Shown here in pieces: positions 24,888 to 38,665 of a stretch of DNA of 64,000 nt; positions within the stretch are counted from its first letter, which is position 1, and every line of letters begins with the position of its first letter. The position numbers were made by a program, and so were the translations under genes. Source of the DNA: Nipponacmea schrenckii (taxonomy: Eukaryota > Mollusca > Gastropoda > Lottiidae). The stretch lies in NCBI GenBank assembly GCA_030562195.1, contig JAUJPP010000003.1:10633398-10697397 (forward strand), read 5' to 3'. Below the pieces are notes generated by a model. That model searched no databases. It worked only from the letters and a program-made list of their open reading frames with translations, and was not told the DNA's origin.

Positions 24888-25553
24888 ATGGAATCTAAGA
24901 TGTTTTCGTCTCCTCATCGTTTAGAAACTGGATTATCACCAATATTAGATATGTCTCCAACAACAGCCGAATTTTTTGCTGCGTTTATGGACAGACCATC
25001 ATGTATGTTCTCAACATCTCCCACCCATTCCAGTCCAAATATGAAAGGAATTGATCTCGGAATAAACATGAATTCCAAGGAGAATATCAGGGAAATCTCT
25101 CAATGCAAACGTAAACTGGACTTTGCTGAAAATAACAATTATTTAGGATTACAGCGACCGCAAACTGTTTCTGTGGCACGGAGAAATGAACGGGAGAGAA
25201 ATCGTGTAAAATTGATTAATATGACATTTGCCACTTTACGTGAACACATACCACAGTTGTCTAAAGGGGGTAAAAGTCGTAAGTTGAGTAAAGTAGAGAC
25301 ATTACGAGCAGCTATAGAATATATCAGATATCTACAAGGCATGATGGAAGAATGTGGCGCAACTATTGAGAAGTCACCTATCAGAGCTGCTGGTGATTCT
25401 AAGCCATTATCACCAGGTTTGTCACCAACATTATCTACTGGAACATCACTGAATTCACCATCATCACCAATCTCATCACCGTCATCACAGACATCATACG
25501 AGAACCTTAGTGCTGAAGATGAAGACTTGCTAGATTTTGCAAATTGGTTTTAA
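24888..25553 (+). CDS. Achaete-scute homolog, ASCL1-like proneural bHLH factor (ASC-A1)
   Basis: This is a nuclear E-box-binding transcription factor of the achaete-scute family (221 residues), expected to act with an E-protein in neural specification. I place the start at 24888 (AATCATGG, A at -3 and G at +4). The open frame runs upstream without another ATG. Residues 73-79 (CKRKLDF) match the conserved block ahead of the bHLH in ASCL1. The bHLH is at 97-152: basic [11 protein letters not shown], helix 1 INMTFATLREHIP, loop QLSKGGKSR, helix 2 [20 protein letters not shown] Ser/Pro-rich linker (163-201) with many SP sites, possible proline-directed phosphorylation targets, leads to the hallmark end SYENLSAEDEDLLDFANWF. 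Length and layout are normal for ASCL1 orthologues. The N-terminus has a hydrophobic patch (AEFFAAFM). Identity is near certain; the one-to-one orthologue name is not. Confidence 0.95.
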   Translation: MESKMFSSPHRLETGLSPILDMSPTTAEFFAAFMDRPSCMFSTSPTHSSPNMKGIDLGINMNSKENIREISQCKRKLDFAENNNYLGLQRPQTVSVARRNERERNRVKLINMTFATLREHIPQLSKGGKSRKLSKVETLRAAIEYIRYLQGMMEECGATIEKSPIRAAGDSKPLSPGLSPTLSTGTSLNSPSSPISSPSSQTSYENLSAEDEDLLDFANWF

Positions 25554-25561
25554 GTTGAATG

Positions 25562-25928
25562 GTATGTTTTCTTTTATTAGACAATTCTTCGTTTCAATTG
25601 GGTTACGGTTCATATCTCCGGTAATAGCAGTATTGTATCTGTACTGTAATTTTTCAAAAATATGGCATATTTTCTGCCATGTTCTCAATGCTTTTTACTG
25701 GATGATCTTGGAGGCATCACGTTACGTGAATTTTTACCATTATTTTGAAAGTGTCTTCATTGCTTGTAAAGTATCGAGTTCATGAATTCATGCGTCGCTA
25801 AAGAACTATAATATATGTTTCAATTAATCTGGATTCTATCAAATTTATTCTTCAAATGTGTCTATGTGTCTGAATGTTTATATTTCAACAAGTATCCCTG
25901 TTACTGCTTGTTTGATTATTTTTTTGTT

Positions 25929-25961
<33 letters not shown>

Positions 25962-26336
25962 AAAACGACATCGTGAATATATTTATATATATAAGACCTG
26001 CAATATATTATTGGCATATTGAAAATGCATGTCATATGTCAAAGTAAATATATATTTCGTTGAATAATACATTGACAAAATGTCTAAAATATCATTCAGG
26101 GGGAATGGGGGAAATCAACAAGTTGTTTAGTATCATTAATTTAAGTATGATAGTTGTAATATTGATTAAATATGATAGTATGATCATAAACATCCTATTA
26201 CAATCATCTTAAATGATCTCATACACATTTCATATTGTCCTTTAATATAATTCAGAAATCTCCAAGTTTCTTTGTTCACTGTGTCATTGTTAAGTAAACA
26301 TTCTTTAATTTCTTTTTTCTTTTCTTAACTTTACAG
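25562..26336 (+). other. Probable 3' UTR intron of ASC-A1
   Basis: A GTATGT donor lies 8 nt after the TAA. A strong acceptor (a long pyrimidine tract, then ACTTTACAG) ends at 26336. Vertebrate ASCL1 also has an intron just after its stop. The intron contains a 29-base T run at 25931-25959. A stop this close to the junction should not trigger nonsense-mediated decay. Confidence 0.6.
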
Positions 26337-26547
26337 ATTGTAATATGACGCAACACGATAATAGTGCTTAATTCCCATTGGTTAATAGCTGACTGATACG
26401 CTATTTCATTGGTTCATCTCATCATTTTCCTGACAGCTGAAGATATTGGTGCTAATCAGAATAATACCCTTCCAAAAAAAAGAAGAATGACTTCTACCCT
26501 CATACGCTTTCCGATTGACACTCTTTCTTTTCAAGATTTCAAATAAA
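26337..26547 (+). other. Probable 3' UTR exon of ASC-A1
   Basis: It starts after the strong acceptor and contains a CAGCTG E-box near 26434. The first AATAAA is at 26542-26547; later candidates lie near 26741 and 27667. The true 3' end is not known. Confidence 0.45.
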
Positions 26548-29500
26548 AAACCTGAAAAGGTTATAAAATTTGATGGAGATCAATCGTTGTCTAGTAATGG
26601 AAGTATAATTTCTTTTTTATTTATTTTATTTTCACATAAACCCTTATTTGGATTTTGAGTTTTGTAAGGATTGTAATAGTAATTAATCAAAATATATTGC
26701 GTTCTGTTTCTCTTTTACTAAACTGTAGAAAATCGTTGCAATAAAAACATAATAAAATATGAAACTTAACTTTTAAAAAGAATGAAATCCAATGTAAATA
26801 TTTCTCATACCAGTAGAAGCTTTGTAAATTGAGTTTTAGCTTTTCATATTCACATTCAGGTCACAGATTTAATTATGACATACATTTCAAGTTTATATTT
26901 TCACTCAGTGCATAACACTTTGCATATTCTAGGTCTCCTGTTTGAATCAAATTCATAATATTTATGTAGCTTTTTTTTTCAATCATTTATTTAAGAAGAG
27001 TTTTATATTTACTTATTTATATTCATATATGACTTTTGTATGCCTATTTAAATATATGGAACGCAGTGGTGTCGCGCATCAATTTGCATACTGTGTAGCC
27101 TGAAGACTATAACGTACGTCGCGTAGATCAGTATTATCAAACACTTTATTAGCAAATAATTGTTACATTTTGGAACTACAACGATGGTGTTTTATCAAAT
27201 TGTTATTATTAAAATAATTTAACATAACAAACTGTCTCATTTTCGCGTGGTTTTATTTACTCATCATTCGAGATATGTATCAGTATATAGTGCTGGTATA
27301 TTCAGTATGTTATAAGATTTCATAACTTTAAGATATTGTATATCTTGTATTAATCTTTGAGAGTCCTGTTTTATCAAATTCGTGTGTTATTACATAATAC
27401 TAGTTAGTTGTATTTGCATCAAAAATTATGAACATTGATACGCTATGGAAACGTGCTACTTAAATTTGAGGTTGAAATTTGTAAATCAGTATCAGTAAAT
27501 CTATATCAGTATTAAAATTCCTGATAAAATCAGTGAAGTCTAAGAAAGGACATCACAAAATATTGCTCATTATAATTGTACACATTCAAATTTGTTTATT
27601 TTTTCTACCATTTGTAAATATTCATGTTAATTTATTATAAAATTGTACCGGTTCTATTTTGCTACAATAAATATTTATATTCCTACTTAGTTGTTACATT
27701 TGTCTGCTCGGTTCTTAATATAAACGGCATCCTTATACTACTTCGTGTTAAATGAAGTCTAGACTCGGACTCATAAAAAATGAACATACAATATTCTGAA
27801 TTCCATCCTTTGTTTCCTATTGCATTGTATTATCTATTATTACAGACCATCTAATTTCCTGAATGAAGTACGAAGTCTATGTGTCGGTAATGAGTTGTAA
27901 AAGAGGCTACAAGCCACTGCTGGCTAACAACTCTCCACTACCTTTAATTTAAAAAAAATACACCTGACATTTGCAAACAGAAGTTACCTCCCTTGGTCTG
28001 ATTGAACTATATCGATCTGCACATACTGTCCTTCAGATAAACAAATCATTCTAACAATAAGTAAGTTATCTGATCATCATAAAGATCAAGTTCCATGATA
28101 GCGACGCACCATACACCGCAATACAACACATAACGTGAAACAGTATGACGTTGAAATTTACGACAAAAATAGAGAATCTGAATCTGATGTTGCAGATGCA
28201 CCTTATTACAACTTTTTAGTGACAATTTGCAGCAAAAAGAAATTTCATTTTCATTTGGATTAATTATGTTTATTATTAAATTATGCAATTTTGATTTTCA
28301 ATCTTGTTTGATAAATTTAACTCTTAAAATGGTAACGATTGATAATTGATATCACGTGATTATTAGGCAGGTGTTTAACTTTAATTATAACCCAATTAAA
28401 AACATTAAAACTCTTTATTATGATGAACAACTGGTTAAAATGATAATTTTATTATACTTTCATACCTTCGAACAAATCATATCATCTTATTTTAACGATC
28501 GCTCATTAACTTGGCTTTGTCGGCCTACTCCAATGTGTTAACCCTTTAATCTCTTATCTTTAGTGTAGTGAGAAATTACGTCAAATTGCTGGAGGGTGAG
28601 GGTTAATAAGGAGTGTGGTACAACCCTATTGAGAATTGGTAAGGTGTAAATAAGATGTAGTTAATTGTAGTGTGATATAATATTGTATGATTGAAGTGAT
28701 ATATTACTCATACTAATCACTGTATATAAATAATAGTAATCATAATAATAACATATTTGACTGTTAGGAACTGATATATATCTTAAGTAATTCATAATGC
28801 TGTACAATAAAGTTCTAAATGAAACCATCTAATGGAATCAGTAAAGCAAAATGAATCGGACTTTCACCCAAAAAGACTTTTACCCAAATTCCAGAACCAT
28901 CGTTTAAGGTGTGTAATCTTTTCATTCCAAAAAACGGAGCTTATCGTTATATTACCAGGAGTTATTCATCAATTCCAAGACAGATTATAAATTATGAATC
29001 TATGTGTATTATGTAACACTGTTGTCATAATTTATGTATACTAGTAAGTATATCATATTGAATCTTTTCAAGGGTCGGAAACGAGAATAAAATTAATATT
29101 ACACAGAAGAAGAAAAAGTGAAATGAAAAGGAAGCTGTAGATATCTGAAAATGTATGTAGTATGTACTAGTCAAGACAATTGACACGTTTTTGTTATCTG
29201 CAAAATAGGAGAAACTATTTGGAATCGGAACTAAAATATCACATCATGTCATTTCAATATCCTTGAAAGTCCTCATTTGTATTGTAGGCTAATCTTCGAG
29301 ACTATTATGGCTCTGACAAACCGCATGTATGTACCATTGGTGATAATTTCTTATTCAGGTTGTAATATAGACAAAGGTAGATAGATACGTTAAAAGTCTT
29401 GCTGTTTGAGATAAATTTCACCTGAAAGTCTTGTAACGCAATGCTTTTGTTGATCACAATCATTAACCTATGATAGTCTTGAACAATAGGACATAAAACT

Positions 29501-32500
29501 TGTTTACTCATTGTAACATTCCGCCAATCTGAAGAGTGGGTTCAGATCACATCTGTCCAAACTGACCGTTAACAAGAGATCGACAGCTGCTCTGTTTGAA
29601 GCGTCCAGACAAAATATTATTCATCTAGCTTTTCTCTCAGCAAATTTAATATGACCCTTATTTAACAAACCGTTCCATTTGAATGAATTTATCTTTGATG
29701 ATTAGAAAAGCCTGAGTTTGAAGTGGATTGAGAGAGACTCCATCGGAATGGAGGAGAACCAACATCTGTAATTATAAAATGTAAACGCTTATCATTTTTA
29801 TACAATAAATACAAAGCATGACTTTTTAATAATTTCAAAACAAACTCTTTGATCTTAGAGACAGTAGCCAATTAGAAATAAAAATACTACAGCTTTGTAA
29901 TGAAGGAATGTTATTATTTGAATAATAATGATAATATAATTGTTATTATTTGTTGAAGCATTGTTATGTGATTAACATTGTTATCATATTAATATTGATT
30001 TTTTAATGTTTACCACTGTGACTTTAATAACATAATCATATTCTAATGAGCTTTTAGTTAACTTGTATTGTTCATACAATACACAATTATTGATTTCAGC
30101 GCGTGCATTCTTCTTTGATCTTGGCGTTTTATGGAACTTTAATTGTTTTATAACATTTCTTTACATGCACGTGCAGTCAATTACAGACTTGCGAACAATT
30201 ACTCCTTTATAAACTGAATGAGTTGATGAATACATCAACTAGTTACAGGTCTTGAAAATAATGTCTTGAATTCAGTTTATTTTGCACTGTTGACAAATAA
30301 AAGTTGTAAATTCGTTGACAACGTGCTTGTTACTTCGTAGGAAAAGGTTCGTAATGAAGCATTTTTTTTTTCGAAAGACGACGACAAACGAATTATTACA
30401 GATGTTCAGTTGAAATTAATTCATGAATAGCATCATCTAAACTAGCAATTAGAAGAATTCCATACTAAAGACATGTGTATAGGAATGACACAGAACTTAA
30501 CCACGACATAGGGTCAAACCTACATTATTTACCTTAACACACAAATTTGACCAATTTCTTTGACAAATCATCAATTCCACAAATTCAACAGATGTAAGAC
30601 CACTATTCATTCAAATAATTGTGTTGTAAATCTTTGAAACTCAAAGAGTTCAAAAAGCCATTTTAAAATCACGTACGTAGGTCAGCCAACTTTGTGACTT
30701 TATTTTAATTCAGTTGGTCTAATTGCAATTATCTTGGTTTGCGGCCTGGTCAGATAAACACCAGGATTTGTAAACTCACTGTAGGGAAATAAGTATTTTT
30801 GTTTCTATTTGTTTTGTGTTTATGATATGATACAAAGGTGGTCGAAGTGGAAACTTTTAAGTGTTAACAATACCCCAATTTGATATCCTTACTGACTTAA
30901 TAATTGCAATTAATATATCCAATACCAGTCTTTCCAAGATGATTGACTTTGCTTTTCTTTCCCATGTATAATAATGTGAGTACGCCTATCATACTGGATA
31001 TTTCTAATTTAACACTTCAACCGCACCCTATCTAGCACAGTCTATTTATCCATGTTGATAAAAGGTAAGCAATGTCATGCCACTATTTAAATTTGTGATT
31101 TTGATACAAACTTACTATACTTGTATGATTTTGTATTTTAAAAACACTAAGTCAACTTTAAAGTAAGTATGATGTTTTACATTTAATTATTTTACAGAGA
31201 ATGACAGACCAAATCGGATGATAGCGGTAAAGAATAAAGCGGAAAGGGAGGCGTTACAGCAGTAAGTCTATAAGACGGTTAAAAGTATTGACCAGCACGT
31301 ATGTGATCTTGTTAAACTGGACAGTGTCCGTTAATCTGCCTACTACGGACAGAAAAAACATCTTCAACTGCATAAATACCTGTTAATTATATTTTATTCA
31401 CATCCCCTCGCATTTCACATTCTTCTACAGTCCAATTACACAAGTGGAAACATTTGTATATATTTCAGATAGTCACGTTTGCATGTGGTTTGTCTAAACG
31501 CAAACTGGCCGAAAACATTTCAATATACTGTATAATAAAATAACTGACAACCACTGTTAATCGACTTTCAGGGTTTGAATTAAAGTTTAGGGACATCAAC
31601 CAACTTATCTCTTCCGAATTCTAAAAAAATATTCATATTCCTTCTTTTTTTGCGTCACGGCTTTCGCTTCAATTTAGCATATGATATGCACTCTTAAAAG
31701 GGAAAAGACAAGCATCTGCATCTGTTTCAGTGAAAAAAGAATTAAGCAAATAGAATTTAATAATCAGTGAATTATTTACATAACCATGTTCAATTTGTGA
31801 AAATTATTATAATGAAATTTAAGGTGCCAACTAGTCGCATGTCATGTCAACAGTGACAAATACTGACATTTCTTACACCATATCATCTTGTATTTCTTTA
31901 AGATGTCGAGAGGCTAGAAAGCTGATAATAATTAGGTACTTGCCCATTTATTCAGTAAAATTCTGAAGTTAAATTTAAAATCACAGTCTTCATGTACAAT
32001 AGACGTGTCAAGTCCACTGAAAGATCAGTTATTTGACTAACTGTTAATAGTTAAACTTTATTATAATCACTAATTACCTAAACCTGACTCGCGACTAACT
32101 TTACCTGTTAACTGGAGTAAATTGACGACTAACAGTAATCATAAAGTGGTCAACTGACCAGTGTCCGAGTAATTCTCTCAGTGGACAGAGACAATGGGTG
32201 TCCAATTGAACACAGTGGGTTACTCAGATAAACAATCTGGATACAATTATTGGGTCGAGAATAATTGAACAATCAATTCACATCATCTTTTAATCTGTAC
32301 AATTATCATGTCTTAGTTATTTCATTGCTAATTTCATTGCTGCTGTCTTTTCATTCTTCTGTCTCAAGACACCATTGAGTTTTTTACTAGTTTGAAATGT
32401 TGACAGATATGTCGGGTACTTATCGCCTGCCAACTCGATGGGTTCATCTTGAAACTTTCAGAAGGCGCGGGAAGATTCAAAAATTAATATTTTATGAAAT

Positions 32501-33970
32501 ACCAGTTCACTGGCAGGTTGCTCTAATAAATTTCAAATTATACCAATAACCACGAGGACCCCGACAAGGAATGGTTGCTTTGCATGTATAATCCCACAAC
32601 CAAGAGAACACAATAATTACTTAAATTAATCAGTTAAATTTACATTCTTTGTGGGGATGATTACACCATACTCTCTGAATTAAAATGAAATAAGCTGAAC
32701 AGGAAATTTTTCTTTCCAGCTTTGTCTTATTGAAACGGAAATACTCGTTGGTATCTCTGTGGCATAAGTATAATACCTTCACACGAAGATATCATTAATT
32801 GCTGTTTTGCAATGGTTTAACGTTTTTAAATACAACAAGAAGGTTCCTTCTGAATGAATAGGAGTGTCAAATAATTATGACTTGTATATCATCTATATAG
32901 TAATTCATCATAATCGAATTACTAAATATCATATTTTGTTACACGTTTAGATTTTGACTTGAGGTCAAAGCAAGTTCGACAGTGTCCATTCAAGCCTTCT
33001 GAACTGAAGAGCCGGAAGTTACGTCTAGTCGAATGCTTTCTCACCATCCAATATCTAGACGTAATCCAGTGTTTCCTATTCGATAGACATATAAATTAGT
33101 ATTAAAATTGCTATTATCTCTAAATTGTTAAAACTAGTATATGTTTGAGTTAAATTGCTTCAGTGCAGTTCGTGGCTAATTTGATGTATTAAAAGAAATA
33201 GGAGTATGATGCTAGCCTTTAAAATTTACGATATATGCTTGAAACATGCTACAATTCAATGGTTTGAAACACTTCTAGAAGTATTAGGTGTTCAAGAAAT
33301 AAGTGTAACAAGAATCTGACCATATGTAAAGGTTAATTCTACAGGAGGTAAGGAAAGATACGAGTAAATAACGACTTACCACACAGAAATCAGTCCAGAA
33401 GTTCTGAATTCAATAACGTTTGTTTATGAGTTTCCCATTTGTTTAAATGCACAAAACAATTTTCCTAACTTTGATATACAGAATGTAACTTCGTTCCGTA
33501 CTGATTCTATTCTGTTAATGTCTTCACGACTTTGAATTCTTACGCCGTGAGATCATATTTATTCACAAGATAACTTATGGTTGTTATTGTTTATTTAATA
33601 AAGTGTGATTATTTATATTTTTTTCTAAAAAAATAAATAAGTCTCCAACATAGTGTACAAAACTGGTTAATAATACTAGAATTAAAGACCTATACATCAT
33701 ACAACTTTGACAAATATTGTCTTCTATTTCAGCTTTTATAAATTAATATAATAATATGTTTACTTTGAAATTTTAGTACCTAGGAAATAACAAAATACCA
33801 TATTACAGTAATAGAATAGTCTTGAATTAGAACAAGTCTGTAATTTATGAGCTAATTCTCGGTGAGCTTCATACTTTCTACAAAAGAGCCCCATAGAGTA
33901 AAGAATTTTTACCATGGAATACGTAATTACTCACAGTGACCTTGTGAGTTAAAAGGTTGATTTATTTTTT
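26548..33970. other. Large intergenic region downstream of ASC-A1
   Basis: No supportable gene in 7.4 kb. All ORFs are under 85 codons and low in complexity. The region is very AT-rich, with ATT/AAT-rich microsatellite-like stretches near 29920-30010. A CAGCTG E-box lies near 29583. No RNA gene is recognised. Given the flanking proneural genes it may hold enhancers, but that cannot be read by eye. Confidence 0.45.
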
Positions 33971-34135
33971 TATAAAGAAGCACAAGATATCTGGATTTTC
34001 TATTTCTGACATTTTTTGATTCAACGTTTCACATGCTCATTCTCTCGATAACGCTGCCTGTATAAGCATGTGAAACGTTGAGTTAATAAATGTCAGAAAT
34101 AGTATTTCCATACATCTTGTGCTCTTCTCGCCTTA
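33971..34135. mobile_element. Foldback element (short MITE) with about 65-bp inverted arms
   Basis: The left arm (about 33976-34040) and right arm (about 34065-34128) are complementary over CACAAGAT, TATTTCTGACATTT and CAACGTTTCACATGCT, with a loop of about 25 bp. Outer ends are TATAA-like. No coding content. Confidence 0.7.
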
Positions 34136-35840
34136 TATTTCTATCTGTTTTATGAACAGTATATTTTGTTATAGTTTCACCCCACCTCCCTTCCTAAAAT
34201 AAATGGCATATCATTTAATGCTATGCAATCAACAAAAGACTGATAATTCCAACTTGTTCAATGTTATATGTGTTGTATTATTTATTATTAGTACAGATAA
34301 GTGATAAAGCGGGTCAAAGAATAAAACCTTGTGGTGTACTTCTCTCATAACTTCTTTGTGTAAACTTTGTTTTGGAGGTGCCACCTTTATCGAAATTTAA
34401 TCATTCAGAGACAGCAATTATTTACTACAGCATTTACAACAATGACCTACAAATCGACGTTATTTTCTGTCACCTGAAGTGGGTAACCACAGCTCATTCA
34501 CCCCAGACAATTTTCTCTTGAATCAAATTTCTGTTTTCTTTAGGTCATTATATATTCTATAACCTTTCCACATTCTTCTATTTAAAAACTGATATATTCG
34601 TGGAGTTTAGAGAAGCAAATGTATTAGACGGTAGACTATTTGTGACGGGTTCCCGCGGGCAACTGTACACGTTTCATAATAAAAGTGTTACAAGCTACTT
34701 GGGGTCTATTGTGTTTTATTTAATAGTATTACGTGCTGTGGTAATATGAGAGACAAACTAACTGTAGAAGGTGAAATTAGCAAACATTCAAGAAGAAGTT
34801 GAGACGGGCGAACTGGCAGGGGTTTACTAGTATATTATTGTACTTTTATAATTTGGTATTTTAAAGTGGAAAAAGAAGAAAATTGTATTATCGTGTCTAT
34901 CCATGTTTATAATTAAATACATACAAATATAATACAGGTTACGCCCCTTTTCGTTACACCTTTTTACAACTCGATTCCATTTAACCGAAGCAGAAAAGTA
35001 GCTTTGTTACAGTGTTATCTTTACATTCATTGTTACGAATTACTTGGTGAGAGGAATAATTTTATGAATTAGATCCATTTTTCTTCTATTCAGGCATTAA
35101 GATGCATGCATGGTCTGTCTATCTCTACGCCATTTTCTATCATTTCCTTTTTGTATAAACACATTTCGAATAACGAGACTACTTAAACTAAGCTGAATTT
35201 AATGAAAACGATATTTGGCTTTTGATAAGATATTTTTACTCAAGTCCGATACAAAAACATAACCCATTATGGAGATAATTCACTATTTATTCATATTGAT
35301 ATAATCCGTAATCTATGAAAGTTTGCATGGGCACTGTCTGGGCTAAGAGGACAATTTCAAGTAGTCATTTGCTTGTGGTAATTGAAAGTGTAGCAATATC
35401 TATCAAAATGACGGGTCAAGTAGTCATTGAGATGTTGTTTTCAAAACATTATTTAGCTTAGATAAGAGTTCTTCGAGGGTTTTAAAAATATTTTGGTTTA
35501 ACTTCAAGTTGGTAATTATGTATAGTGGGACTAGTAAATTATAACACTTATGTCTATCAACGTAGTGGAGGTCTTCATGTTGTTACGATGGGCACAATTT
35601 ATGCTCAGCACGAAATATCGGCACTTTCTTTGTCATAATATTGAAATATGGAGTCTCTATTGTTTAAACATTTTCTTTTATCATTCTGTTCACAAACCTG
35701 TCCAAAATTTCTGTGTTCTTACCAAAAACCCAAGTGGAGTAGTAGATATATTGTGGTACACCAGTGATAACTGCGATAACATTTGATTTTCATTCATTTC
35801 TATAAATATTCCAGTCTTTGTTTATTACCTGTAATAAGCC
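34136..35840. other. Intergenic, no gene seen
   Basis: No protein-like ORF. A small GC-rich palindromic spot (TTCCCGCGGG) lies near 34651. Confidence 0.4.
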
Positions 35841-36720
35841 TGTTTATCTTTATTATCAATACATATGTCTGTCATATTAACCATGTTCATCTTTATATTA
35901 TCTGATTACCAGTCTGTCATAACTTTGTTCATCTTTATATTACCAGTCCTCCATTACCTTGTTCATCTTTATATTACCAGTGCGTCATAACCTTGTTTAT
36001 TTTTAAATTATTAACCTGTCTTAATCCTGTTCATCTTTATATCACAGGTTTGTCATAACATTGTTCTTCTGTATATAACCACTCCATCATAACCTTGTTC
36101 ATCTTTATATCACAGGTTTGTCATAACATCGTTCGTCTGTATATTACCACTCCATCATAACCTTGTTCATCTTTATATTACCAGTCTGTTATAACCTTGT
36201 TCCTCTCTACATTACCAGTCTGTCATAACCCTATTTAATTTTATTACCACTCCATCATAACCTTGTTCATCTTATTATTTCCAGTCCGCCATAACCTTGT
36301 TCATCTTTATATTTTTAGTCGTCATAACCCTATTTATCTTTATATTACCAGTCTGTCATAACCTTGTTCATCTTATATTACCAGTCGGTCATAACCTTCT
36401 TCATCATTATATTACCAGTATCTTATAACCTTGTTCATCTTTATATTACCAGTCGGTCATAACTTTGTTCATCTTTATATTACCAGTGTGTTATAACCTT
36501 GTTTTCCTTTCGATTACCAGTGAGTGATAACATTGTTAATTTTTTTCATCTTTATATAATCAGTTTCATTACCTTGTTCATCTCTATATTGTCAGTCTGT
36601 CATAACCTTTTTCATTTAATATTACCCGTCAGTCATAACCTTTTTCATCTTTATTTAACAGTCACTTATAACCTTGTTCATCTTTATATTACCACTACCA
36701 ATGTTATAACCCCCTTTTTA
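35841..36720. repeat. Long minisatellite, about 34 bp units, roughly 25 copies
   Basis: Units are built on CATAACCTTGTTCATCTTTA followed by TATTACCAGTCTGT, with frequent single-base changes and some length variants. This is the largest tandem array in the window. The 99-codon ORF at its right end is a by-product. Confidence 0.85.
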
Positions 36721-36724
36721 TCTA

Positions 36725-38286
36725 TATATTTTAAAATGTCAATAATTTTTATCTGCTTAAATTTATGTAGTATCAGTTTGAATTCGTTGTTTTCATAGTC
36801 ATATTAAAAGTAAGAATCGTTTTTGATCTAATCACTTATAAATAGAAGTATAAATTTTGTCATCTTAACAAATCCTTAACTGAAATGAATATGTTCATGG
36901 GGAGAAGTCCACGTGTATATCAAAATATTGCATCCTCCGTATACACTTGAGTGTAACCAAATTATTTGTAAGTCAATAAAATGTAAAGTTTTAAGACTTG
37001 AAGTTGTGTTTGAATCACGTTTGAAGCAGCAAGGTGTCGTGGTGTTGCAGGTTACCAGACAAAGCATCAAGAATTTCTAGCTTAAATCTGACACTTAGCA
37101 CGTTCAATTGGTTAAAAGTAGGAGAGTGAAGAGCTACCGTTATCTGATGTTTGGTAAAACTACATGGGACAACGTTAACATGAACAAAGGCCTTGTACGT
37201 AATGTGAATATTACCTTATCGTATTACATACTACATAATATGATAAACCACCTGCAAATAAGCGTGCGTTAACTACATATAGTCCACACTTCTTTCATCT
37301 TATTATAGAGTAAATTTATACCGTACTGCAGGTAGTTGTTATCATGCTAATGTATGGAGACGCTCGCGGTTTCAGCACAACCTTTATAACATGCATTTTA
37401 TTTCTTTTATGAAAATCTAATGACTGTCATCTCTACTCTGCTAAACAATTGAAGGTAATTAACATAGACATAACAAGCGTGTGGTACGAACTCACTTTAC
37501 ATTCAATTTTATTTGTCAGTCGACAAACTTATATTTATATTATGACGTAATTATATGTTAAACACGACCATGAAATGTCTTATAATAATATATAACATGA
37601 TACTTAACCAATATGAAATACACGTTTCTAAAGAAAAACAAAAAACACTTAGATCTCTTCAGGGCTTCTGAATGAAGGTGGAATGGGTTTATAACAGCAT
37701 AATAAATTCAGCTAAATACAATTTTACGGTCAAATACCCATTGTTTCCTGAAACAAACTTTTAGTGCTTTTTCTAAATTTAGACCAAAAGTAAGAACTAT
37801 TAATGTAAGTTTTTAGATTTCAAAGGTTAAATTAGTATATTTTACTTTCTGCATTTCTTACAGCTAACATTACAACCATTTTCTGATCTGGTAATTGCAA
37901 AAATTTTTATGAAGGAATGATTTACAATGACCTGAAATCTAGCGCTATTTGTAAGGTAAAGCTATCGTATTTGATTGAATGGTTCAATTTTCTAATCTGA
38001 AAGCACGCTCCATGCCCATATTACAATATATTGAATAACCCTGCGGATTCATTTCAATTATTTTTCACCGTTGAACATGTATAAAAACGATACCTGATAT
38101 AAATTAAATTTATTTCAGAGCTTAAACATCTTTGAAAACTTGAAGTAAATCAGGTTGAAAAGGGTTTTTGGTTAGATAATGTTGTCACCTTATTGTTATT
38201 TATCCATTGAGTAATCGTATTACGACTTTAATCCAGACATACGCGGTTTCGGCATAGGTTAACCAATCTAGAGATGACACAATTAA
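36725..38286. other. Intergenic, no gene seen
   Basis: No coding signal and no clear repeat. Confidence 0.4.
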
Positions 38287-38296
38287 TAGCAAAGGT

Positions 38297-38655
38297 GGGA
38301 GCCGTGGTGGCTCAGTGGGTTAGACGCTTGCCCGCTAACCTGAAGGTCCCGGGTTCAAAACTGGCAAAGGTCGAGATTAACCTTCGGATTTTTCAGCCCA
38401 GTTTCCCCTTGTCAGTGTTGCAGGTCGGAGGGACTGACATGGTAAAAGCGTCTAGTCGTTCGGATGGGACAATAAACCGAGGCCCGTGTGATACAGGCTG
38501 TGCCTCGATCCCTCGACAGTTGGAAATCGAAAAAGAGCAGGCTAATGCTGCTTGCAAAATTTCACTCATATCACACCGCATGGCGTTGCCCGTCTTCATT
38601 AGCACATAAGGTGCAGAAAAGTAGGACGTAAAACTCCATTTCATTTTTTATTTAC
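38297..38655 (+). mobile_element. tRNA-derived SINE, family 1, full length with target-site duplication
   Basis: The head GGGAGCCGTGGTGGCTCAG carries a Pol III A box (TGGCTCAGTGG, 38308-38318) and a B box (GGTTCAAAACT, 38352-38362). A conserved body and the tail AGGTGCAGAAAAGTAGGACG follow, then a T-rich end. The target duplication TAGCAAAGGT flanks it (38287-38296 and 38656-38665). ORFs of 111 and 83 codons on the two strands lie within it and are not genes. The intact duplication suggests a fairly recent insertion. Confidence 0.9.
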
Positions 38656-38665
38656 TAGCAAAGGT

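Noticed and set aside
25537..25785. 82-codon ORF after ASC-A1
   Set aside because: It overlaps the ASC-A1 end in another frame and runs into the proposed 3' UTR intron. Its sequence is Phe/Tyr-rich and unlike a protein domain.
35841..36720. CRISPR-like array
   Set aside because: The units are directly tandem with no unique spacers, in a eukaryotic setting; it is a minisatellite.
38274..38644. ORFs of 111 and 83 codons on opposite strands
   Set aside because: Both lie within the family 1 SINE.
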